Shown: positions 55,518 to 64,000 of the stretch, piece after piece
How positions within the stretch are numbered: position 1 is the stretch's first letter
How the letters are laid out: every line of letters starts with the position of its first letter
Position numbers and translations under genes: made by a program
The notes under the pieces: generated by a model
Databases searched by the model: none
Told to the model about the DNA's origin: nothing
The model's input: only the letters and a program-made list of their open reading frames with translations
From: Chrysaora quinquecirrha
Lineage: Eukaryota; Cnidaria; Scyphozoa; Semaeostomeae; Pelagiidae
NCBI GenBank assembly: GCA_014526335.1
Contig: JACTAT010000060.1
Span: 6,800,898-6,864,897, forward strand
DNA length: 64,000 nucleotides
Reading direction: 5' to 3'

Positions 55518-58500
55518 TCAGAACGGTAATACTGCTTCTTTTGATTGTTCTGGAGGGTTCAGCTTAGCCCTCGCGTTGAAGAGCTCCTTCAACAATGCAG
55601 CTTTCTCTGCTTCTAGTTTTTCAATCTGATGTGTTTGCTTTTCGACCTGTGATGAAAATGCAAAACGAATCAGTAACCGAATTCAGCATCGCCGCAAGAC
55701 AGAAATGGTTTGTCAGAGTGTCTCGAAACTGTTTCTACAGGTTGTCGAGTGAAGGAATTGAGAATCCGTTGCTAGGTCAATGTCTCTGGGAACAGGTGTC
55801 GCAACGGTGAGGAAAACAGTTATCTATTAATGCAAGCGTAATATTTCCAGCTTCCAGCGTCAAACCTCCAGCAAGTAAGTGAGCAATCCTTGTTCCTTAA
55901 CATAGGCCTACTTAACATAGGCTAGAAGTCCTGGCAGCTATACGGCTGATACGGACCTGCAGCTTTTGCCTCAAGACTGAGATCTTTCTGGAGCGAATAC
56001 CTGGGTACTCATTTACCGACCTCAGAAGGATGGACAGCTGAGGTGACTTGAAGCTTGTGGAAAATCGTCCCGACAACGACGAGATTCGAATCCACGACCT
56101 GCCGATGGTAAGCCGAACGCCTTGACAACTCGGGTGGAAATTATCAACTGTTAGGCCTACAACACAAGACTTTTAAAGACAGCAAGTGGAAAACATTTCC
56201 TAAAGGCGGTTTTATTTTTTCACATGAATGCTGCAGCTTGGTCGTTTGACTTGTTCTTCAATTTAGCCTTCGAGTTGCTCAACTCAACGTTTAACTGAGT
56301 CCATTCCTAGTTGCTTATTGAGTAGTTCCTTGTTAAACTAAAGTGCATCGTCCAACGACTGTAATACCCAGTGACATAAGGAAAAAGGCTCGCAAACTAA
56401 TAATTTTTCTTCTGCCTGAAGTACTACAAAATTAACAAAATCAGTTATAATTGATAACGTACCTTATGCATCATTTCTGAAGTCTTATCTTCGTGAACAC
56501 AGAAGGCTTCTCGCTTTATGAGATAAAAAAGGAACAATTTTATTAAAACTAATCATTTTTACAGTTTACCTTCGCGCATACACTCATTTTTGTTATCAGG
56601 AACCTTTAAAAAGAAACTGCGCAAGCTCTTATCGAAGAAATCGAGAAATTCTTCTTGAATGGACAAGAAGGGCAACTTAACTAAAGCTAAGAAACTTTAT
56701 CCCTTTTGCAACTTATCATTTGCTACCCCCGAATCATTGGCAAAGCAAGATCTTTGCATCACTTAGGGGCTTTGGAATCTGTCTTCATCAAAACCAAATG
56801 GCCAGCTCTTTGTGGACAGTTCGTTTTCTCACTTGGACTCTTCAATTAATCCTGTTGGTCTTCCTGCTGTATCCCGCAAGCTGATTGGTGCTTAAAATAG
56901 AATGCCAATTCAGCGCTACTTTCTAATGGGTGCTTTTCGATCTGCATCGCATCTACTGTAGGTATAAATTTCACGTTTCGCGCTTTTTCAAGTGTTTTTG
57001 TCTGTTTCTGACGTTTATACTCTGAGGAGCGTCAGACGAAAAAGGGTTTTAAAAGTTACATAAATTTCCGCTGTTTCTTGCAATAGTAGAATAATAATGG
57101 TGAAATATTAGAAAAAGCAATACCTAATCAAAAAGTGAAAGTTTCAGTAAATTAGAAAAGTTTCATTGTTATGAATTAAAGAAGTCTTCAAGTTAATTTT
57201 ACTATGATAAGAATGCCATACTGGTCTTAAGCCTTGAAAAAGTGAAATATTACCAAGAATAATCACCTCAATGTCACTAGCGTTTTTATTTTTATCGACC
57301 AGAGCCGTTAGGTTTTCTTTAAGGTGCATTAGCTGTGAAATATTTGAATTCAGCTGTGATAAATCGAATCGGCCAATGTCATTGTCGAAAACATCATTCG
57401 ATCTGTCCGACTCCACCTGCAACGAAAAATATTCATAAATCAACAAAGTCATAAATCGCTGTCAAGTTACAGGCTTTTTTCATAAAAGGAGCACCTTATA
57501 AGAAACTTGAGGCTGAAAATTCCTAAGAAATTAAGGGACTATAAGGAACAGGAACTGTTGAGGCTCGGGTGAAAAACTAAAAATCGCTTTTTTCAAGAAC
57601 AGACAGTTTGTAAAAATAAATAACAGAACAACGCCATATTTTTCCCATCGCTCTTCCCAAAAAGAATCTAGGATTTCTAGCAAAGGTTTGGAAGATTCCA
57701 AAAGTGAATTGTCACTCGGATCTTGTCATGAGACCAGATACAGGGCAATGTTGAAAACCTCATTTACTGAACATCTCAAATCTTACCATTTCATCCGACA
57801 AAGAAACCAAATTTTCAAGACGTTTTCTTCGCTCTTCCAACGTTGATATATTAATATGATGCCATTTCTGCAGATTATCAACTTCATGCAAGCTCTTCTT
57901 CAAAACCGTTAGCTGTTCTGTCGTGCTCTCCAGTAAACATTCCTAATAATCAGGAACGACAAATTAAACTTTGTAGAGCAAAGCACTTACGAAACGATCA
58001 AACATTGTCTGTCAAACATCTATAATTTTGTTATCTAGAAATGTTTGAATCTGTAAATTTTCACCGTTTGGCCACCTCACAAAACAATACTCGACAAGAT
58101 AAGCTCTTTGCAGTGTTTCTGAAGTAGTCTAAAAATATTTTCGCTTGGCGCAAGAATACAAGCAATATAGATCTATTTTTTTAGAAACGAAGGAGCAACC
58201 TCAAGCCATTCACCAGTGGAAGCTTCACGTTGCAAAGGATAATTTCTTTTTATTTTAAAGGAACCCTCTAGAAGAAACGCCAGTGGAGTCTGAGATCTGG
58301 CCGGGTCAAATTATCTGCCATTTCAGTAGCAACTTGATTAAAGTAGAAACGAGGTGGTCAAATCATTTGTGTATAATGAATAAAGGTATGTTTTTCTACT
58401 AATATGTTCGTTAAGAAGAAGCTCTTAGAAGAAGCCCTTTACATGAGGTAATATGTATGTTATGATTTCATTCCATCAATCACCTACCAGATTTGTCTTT

Positions 58501-59517
58501 TCTGTCGCAGAAATATTTCCTTTTTCTGAGGGTGAGTTTTCATCATTGTCTAAAAGATAAATGAATGCAAATTCTTTTTAAACATATTTGCTTAAGAATT
58601 TAATAACCTTAAGGGCAAAGCTGAGGAAACATGGTTACTTTGAGGTGAAGTTATCTGATTTTGAGGAAATACATGGGATAAAATTTGGCTACGAAAATTT
58701 TGTTGGCGTATCTTGAAAGGGCTGACAAATTTATTACGAATTCAATCATTTCAGATACAAAATATACGCTTTTTACCAATTCTTAGCTTCTTTCTCAGCA
58801 TGTTTAACATTTTCGACTGATTTTCGCAATTGCAGCTATCACCCCTACGTTTCTCAAAAACATGGTGCTGCCGAGTGCTTTACGCGACAAGTGCAAAACG
58901 CTTTACATCTTACTGTCTTAGCTTCATGCTTCTTGTACATGCTGTAGACACACTTTGATAAGAAACAATTTATAAGAAACCAATGACTAAAGATGATTAA
59001 GTAACTTACTGTTTGACTTTAGTTTACTTTCGATCTGGTTCCCAGTCTCAAGCTGTCTGATTCGCCCATCCAAGTTGCTACATGAGGCATTTTGTACCAC
59101 ATTGTTATTCTCTTGGTAATCTCCGCTGCCACTAAATTCGCTTTCGCTTTCGCTAGACTCTGTCACTGCGAACAAAAACGACCTTGGGCGTAGAGAACGA
59201 CCGATCCCTCTGCAATGATCAGCTGATGCTTTCCCTAGTGCTATCCTCATGGCAAGGCTAAACCTTTGAAAATTTAGCAACCCACTTGCCGGGGAAACTT
59301 GATTTAGCGCTGAAATAATCTTTGAATTTTGAATCTCCGTTTTGCTTCTTATCATTCTAGGCCTATTTTCTGATGATTTATTAGTACCGCTTTCTAAATG
59401 TCTTGCCAGTTCATCTAATCTTATAAATCCCTCGTGATCAGAGTCAATTATGTCAAAGATGTTTTTCAAATATTGCATAAAATTCTCCTCTGATAATGTC
59501 GAATTTCTTCTATTCAT
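55518..59517 (-). CDS. SAPCD1/2-like (suppressor APC domain-containing) protein
   Basis: SAPCD2 in vertebrates is a cortical protein that binds LGN and influences spindle orientation. Six exons: 59517-59010 (ATG), 58549-58488, 57942-57787, 57416-57267, 56513-56463 and 55646-55518 (stop TGA). All have GT/AG and phases agree, giving about 350 residues with no frame break. The N terminus has an EF-hand-like helix-loop-helix (NIFDIIDSDHEGFIRLDEL), then ALNQVSPASGLLNFQRF, matching the conserved SAPCD start. The middle and C terminus are coiled coil (LEERRKRLENLVSLSDEM; QIEKLEAEKAALLKELFNA), as in the SAPCD2 C terminus. The loop residues could bind calcium, though family members mostly do not. The function in this animal is inferred only from family. 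Confidence 0.8.
55921..56140 (-). mobile_element. tRNA-derived SINE, minus strand
   Basis: On the minus strand: GAGTTGTCAAGGCGTTCGGC (A-box region), GGTCGTGGATTCGAATCTCG (B-box region), CCACAAGC, CAGCTGTCCATCCTTCTGAG. Same family as 29401-29626. In an intron of the SAPCD-like gene. Confidence 0.75.
56840..57050. repeat. Copy of GTCTGACACTCC family
   Basis: Right end TGTTTCTGACGTTTATACTC, GAGGAGCGTCAGACGAAAAA. The left part resembles, inverted, the 25640-25790 sequence (CTGATTGGTGCTTAAAATAG; GAATGCCAATTCAGC). Intronic in the SAPCD-like gene. Confidence 0.6.
57985..58110. mobile_element. Palindromic MITE-like fragment
   Basis: ACGATCAAACATTGTCTGTC followed by ACCGTTTGGCCACCTC. Truncated copy in an intron of the SAPCD-like gene. 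Confidence 0.55.
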
Positions 59518-60059
59518 TATGATTTTTGTTGTTTCGATTTCAAGAACACGATTTGCAATTCATTATAATTTAACCTGCTATGAGATGCTTTCACCGGCTT
59601 CAAATTATGACACGAAATCTTCTTGTTATGTCAACAGCCAGGAACTTAGGCCGGCCTCCAACCACTCCGCTTTCCTCTTAAATCCGTAAACCGGGCTGAA
59701 AATTCTCTTACTCCTTGCTGCACTTCAAGAATAACTTTCGTAAAGATTCTGAATGTTTTATTTCAACATCCAAAAGGCAGAAGTTCAACTAATATTTACG
59801 TTTTCTTCATTATTTTTCCTTCTGTTTACTCACACCACGGTGGCACTGAATAACAAAAATTGTTTGTTGAAATCAAAGCTCCCGCCTGCAGTGTGGTTGT
59901 TGCTGTTGTTTTGTCTTTTGTTCTTCGACATAGACTCTGAAAAACTTCAAATGAAGGTCACAGATCGAAACGTTTAAAAAGTTATTTAAAATTTTGAATT
60001 TCTAAATTTCTATTATCAACATTTTCATATTCTCTTACAGTATATATTAATTACACGTT

Positions 60060-60425
60060 TTTATAAGGAACCTTTGGTTCGAGTTGACGCTGGAGCTCCT
60101 TAATTTTTAAACACAATTAGGCTGAAAGCTCCTTATACTGTTCGTTGTAGTGATATATTTTTGAATATTAATTTTAAAAGAAAATTAAAACTTGTTTCGT
60201 TTCTAACTCTGGAGTATTTTAGGGAAGTACGGTGGGAAATATGTTGTTTCTCGGCTATTTAGTTGTATACATAAACAGTCTTGCTTCTTGTCCTTGAAAA
60301 AAGATATCCTTAGTTTTTCATCCGACCCTCGATTAGTTTCTTAACGTTTCTTAAATTTTTGGGAATTTGCAACCTCGAGTTCCTTATAAAGGGCAAAGGC
60401 GTTCCTTTAAAAAGCCTAGAGACCT
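60060..60425. mobile_element. MITE of the AAGGAACC family
   Basis: The left end TATAAGGAACCTTTGGTTCG and right end CTCGAGTTCCTTATAAAGGG are inverted. Related to 22.26-22.67 kb. Upstream of the SAPCD-like gene. Confidence 0.65.
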
Positions 60426-60640
60426 GTACAAAGTGTTTATAAACTATAGCTCACTGTTCTGGCCAAGTCATGACTGATCATCACATCAACGTTATCTTCG
60501 TCTCCAATTCATGTCTTCCATATGCGATAACGGTGTTTCTAGGGGCATTACCATTGCCCTAGGCGTTTACGGCGCTGTCATCGGTGCTGCCAAGGCGTTC
60601 GGAACTGGATTTGCCCATGCCTACTCTGCTCCAGTGAGAT

Positions 60641-63151
60641 TCAGCCAATCACAAACTGATCAACATAAACTAGATCCTCTGACTTCACATCTTCTTCTTC
60701 CTCATCGGTCAGGTCGGAGGTAGAGCTTGAAGAAAAGGGTTATTATCAAAAAACGGAAGCCTTGGCAAAACAGTCAAACATTGTTTGTCAAACATTTGGG
60801 ATTTAATTATCAAGCAATGTTTGAACGTTTGGCCAGATTTGTCGACAAGCAAAAAGAAACAAGACATTTTTTGCTCGAGGCAAACAAAAAATTTTCGACA
60901 AACATTGTTTTGCAATCTGGCCAAATGCTAGAGAACAAGCAAATTTCAAATGTTTGGCAAACAATGCTTTCGTTTGGCTTAAGCTCCAGCAAAACAATCA
61001 AAAATTGCTTGTTAAACATTCGAGTTTGCTTGTCAAACATTTGAGATTGCTTATCAAGCAAAATTTTCGAACGTTTGACGATGTTAAAACATTGTTCGTC
61101 AAACATTGTTTGCTTGTGAAAAGCAGTATATGTGTTTGCAAATTTTCTTGAAACATTGCCTTGCACATTCTGCTAAGGGACGTAGCAAAATGCTCAAACA
61201 TTGCTTTTACGCATATTTCAGATGTTCATCCAACAATGTTTTATCGTGTGGCTGTGGCTAGTGCCTAAGACATATAAAGACTAAATCTTTATATTTCAAA
61301 TAAAATATTGTACTCTAATACAAGAGAGACAAACATAGCTACAACTTACTTTTGTACTGGTTGATCAATAAACTTTATCTTGCTATCCATAATGTGAACT
61401 GTATGTACATTCCCAAAAAAATCTGTTATGCGAGTCTGGAAGAAAAAGTTAAATCCTTTTTCGTTGTTCTTTGAAAGCTGTATTGAAGCTTGAATTGAGT
61501 GATTTAATGCATAGTTTTAATTTCCCCATGTCCCTCAGTCCATGGTCTTAGTAAAAGTGGATCAAAATTACCTTCTCGATATCTCTAGAAAATAAATCAG
61601 TTCTTTTATTGGGTGTTGATTTTACCAAATATGAATCACTTGTACCACGAAACTAGAAATGATAGATAAGTGACAGTTTAGATCCAGTGTCCACTGAATG
61701 GTTATCAAAATCTGATCACGATAACTCTATGACAAATATCAATGCAAATGTTACAGTTGTTGAGGTTATTAGCTAGCTGAAAGCTCTTAGCACTGACTAT
61801 TCGAGAGCGTTTCTTGTCTAACAATGATTTGGCGGCCTAACTATCTATATGTTTTTCTATCTTACTGTCCAAGTTTCCCTTATCGCTACTGCTGTGTACT
61901 TTAGGACTAGACTTATTGCTTGAGTCGTTAGTTTCCACTCCTCCACCACATCGACACCCCGCTACAACTACACTAGTTTGAGAGATCTCAAGTTGGTGCG
62001 TGTCTCGGTTTCATGAGCGATAACTGGACTCAGATAAGTCTACTTTAGGACCTTAGTGGGCTAAATATACCAAAGCTGTCAATGTTGTTTTCTTACGTCT
62101 TTTTAAAAGTCACCAACATAATTTTTCTTAGCTTTCTAGTTAGCGACTCGAGCTAGATAGGCAATGCCTTCTAGGGTCGCGTAGAATAAAATGTTTATTT
62201 TCTAAATCAAATTTTCTAGCCTTGAAAAGAAGTTGAAATGAATTGAATGAATTGAATTGAAAACGAACTGATGCCGTTTCCGTCACAGCTTGCAAATGCT
62301 AGTTCCTATGCGTTCCTAAAGAGCGATTTCCCCAGTATGTTGGCACGACGGGTTGATTAACTAGTGTCAACCTTTTTTTGCTGCAAATTTCTATTGATTG
62401 TAGACCTCGATTTAAGAATCAGTACATACCAAATCTGCCAACGTCTTTTTGCTATTTGGTTTTACTCCTTCTAGATATTGCAGCAAATAATACGTCCAAG
62501 AATCGATCACGTGGACACCGATAGAAGGATCGTCGTGGTGCTAAGGTAAATAAAAATTACTCATTGGAAATATTTTTAAGTAAGATTGTTACACTTTCTT
62601 TTAATAAGCAACAGCTCAATAAGCAACTAGGGCTGGACTGACCTGAACATTGAGCAGCTTGAGCGTCAAAAGACCAAGCTGCAGCATTCATGTTAAAAAA
62701 TCATCCTGATGTTTAAAGATAACATCTTTTTTCACACGATGAAAGGCTTTAGGTAACGTGTTTCCATTACATCTATCCCAAAAGTCTTGTGTTATAGGTC
62801 TTACAGTTGAGGATTTTGACCCGCGAAGTCAGGAGTGGTTCTGAGGTACAAGAAACGTTAAGCAATTTTCAAGCAATTTTGTGGGCTGAAATGTTCCTAG
62901 GCAACTTCGAGGGCTGGAAAAACGTGCCGTTTCTTATTAAAAACAGTGAATACATGCAGTACTGTAGGTTACAATAGCTGTTTTTACGTGTCGGTGTTAG
63001 ACAAGAACAATACGAAAATTGAATGGAACTCACAGAGAGGGAGTCTTCCCCTACTTTGCTGCTTGTTGCTGCTATGATATTAGGAGAGTAAAGATGTTTA
63101 TACATTCCTTCAGCTTGACATGTATCGACCATCATGAAAATCTCATTGTAT
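60641..63151 (-). CDS. PIGK: GPI-anchor transamidase catalytic subunit (PIGK/GPI8), 5' end missing
   Basis: PIGK is the cysteine protease-like subunit that cleaves proproteins and attaches the GPI anchor in the ER membrane. Exons: 63151-63034 (MMVDTCQAEGMY, containing the catalytic Cys, then SPNIIAATSSKVGEDSLS), 62540-62430 (IGVHVIDSWTYYLLQYLE), 61652-61572 (STPNKRTDLFSRDIEK), 61435-61350 (TRITDFFGNVHTV). These match PIGK in order and spacing with good GT/AG sites. A last exon at 60725-60641 joins in phase and gives an acidic tail (SDLTDEEEEDVKSEDLVY) and stop; it is less certain. The catalytic His and signal peptide should be in exons beyond 64000. The predicted end has no membrane helix, unlike human PIGK, so another 3' exon or isoform is possible. 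Confidence 0.85.
60755..61270. mobile_element. Palindromic MITE-like elements
   Basis: Two or more copies: GGCAAAACAGTCAAACATTG at the left; GTTTGGCCAGA, CAAATGTTTGGCAAACAATG inside; CAACAATGTTTTATCGTGTGG at the right end. In the PIGK intron before the inferred last exon. Confidence 0.65.
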
Positions 63152-63208
63152 CTAAGAAAATGGGTGAAATTAAATGAATGATCAATAGCATCATAAATTA
63201 AGTCTGGT

Positions 63209-63600
63209 TTCCATCAAATCGTAGAGTGGATTGGCGACCGTCTGCTATCGTCTATGCGTTGCTTTCCCGATTCAATGGAAACATGCTCTCACGATCATTA
63301 CGACAGTCCCGATCAAGGAAAAACTTTATGGAAACATGGATCGCAGACGATCGGCGATCATTGCAGACTATCCTATTGTTAAAATGCAATAATGTGAGTC
63401 TGATTATCGAATTGATTGACAGCTGCCATTGTTCTGGTTCGAAGATCTGCGTCATGAAGGCTGAATCGCAACATCATCGCAGAAAGTCACCGATGTATGG
63501 AAACACTAAAATGAAATCGCAGATGGAAGATGGAAGAAGGGATCGGCGACGATCGCAGATGGTCAACGATCTTTCTACATTTATGGAAACCATGCTTCAG
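63209..63600. mobile_element. MITE with CTGGTTTCCAT / ATGGAAACCATG ends
   Basis: Begins with CTGGTTTCCATCAAATCG and ends with TTTATGGAAACCATGC. Inside, GCAGACGATCGGCGATC and GATCGGCGACGATCGCAGAT repeat in both orientations. In the PIGK intron. The 127-codon frame it contains is not a gene. Confidence 0.7.
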
Positions 63601-64000
63601 CTTGCCTGAGCGAAACGGAACCAATTTGAATGAATAAATAAATACAAAGTTTGATGAAACAAGGCAAAACGCATGTAAATTCTCAAAGCATCCCCTCGTA
63701 TAAGCTTCCCATGGAATAAGTGACCTGGGGTGGTGGTACATGGATGATGGATGGACAGGAATGTTCAAACGAGATTATAAGAACACATCAAATTACCTAT
63801 ATCATGGGTAATAGTATGCGAAATATGAGATCAAAAAGATTTTTAAGGCCCTTTTTTGCTTGAAATTGTACTATGAACATCTCCAACGCCTTAAAAACAA
63901 AATTCGGGTAAAATCGTAACCATTTCAAAGGCCAAAAATCCACCCTACGGGCGGAACATACCCGTACCAAAATTATGGGACATTACTTTGCAAAAGCTGT
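63601..64000. other. Right edge, no exon seen
   Basis: Presumably intron of PIGK, since the exon with the catalytic histidine has not yet been reached. No repeat recognised. Confidence 0.35.

Noticed and set aside
63226..63768. Coding gene with 127-codon frame
   Set aside because: Lies wholly inside a terminal-inverted-repeat element with internal inverted GATCGGCGA motifs; no homology recognised.

Overview
This looks like nuclear DNA from a non-vertebrate animal, most likely a marine invertebrate. It is AT-rich, with many short exons, GT..AG introns, and a very high load of palindromic elements, minisatellites and SINE-like repeats. No bacterial or organellar signature was seen. The phylum cannot be fixed from this sequence. 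All exon models were built by eye from reading frames, splice sites and remembered family motifs; no database was searched.

Layout, left to right:
- 0.4-2.9 kb (-): 3' part of a CD38-type ADP-ribosyl cyclase with a 30-residue tandem repeat ahead of the catalytic domain.
- 6.7-15.8 kb (-): multi-exon C2H2 zinc-finger gene with about 14 fingers.
- 15.85-20.4 kb: giant inverted repeat. Two opposed arms of a 20-bp GTAC-rich minisatellite lie between copies of the zinc-finger gene's 5' flank.
- 23.0-26.0 kb (+): spermidine/thialysine-type GNAT acetyltransferase, six exons.
- 26.8-40.8 kb (+): FUBP/KHSRP-type protein with four KH domains and a Gln/Tyr-rich tail. Six copies of a U18-like box C/D snoRNA lie in six of its introns.
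- 41.5-44 kb (+): possible exons of unknown nature.
- 44.9-47.9 kb (-): C-terminal half of a PLP-dependent aminotransferase.
- 51.6-52.9 kb (-): class A GPCR.
- 55.5-59.5 kb (-): SAPCD1/2-like gene, complete.
- 60.6-63.2 kb (-): PIGK (GPI transamidase catalytic subunit), 3' part, running off the right edge.

The genes are unrelated housekeeping, signalling and regulatory genes; nothing suggests an operon or a joint pathway. The most interesting signals are the multi-copy U18 snoRNA family in an unusual host gene, the foldback minisatellite beside the zinc-finger gene, and the repeat-extended ADP-ribosyl cyclase.

Most of the coding genes are broken by single missing bases (eight sites, all in the same direction, mostly in short homopolymers). 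This more likely reflects long-read consensus error than real pseudogenes or recoding. Automatic gene calls in this assembly would be truncated at these sites.
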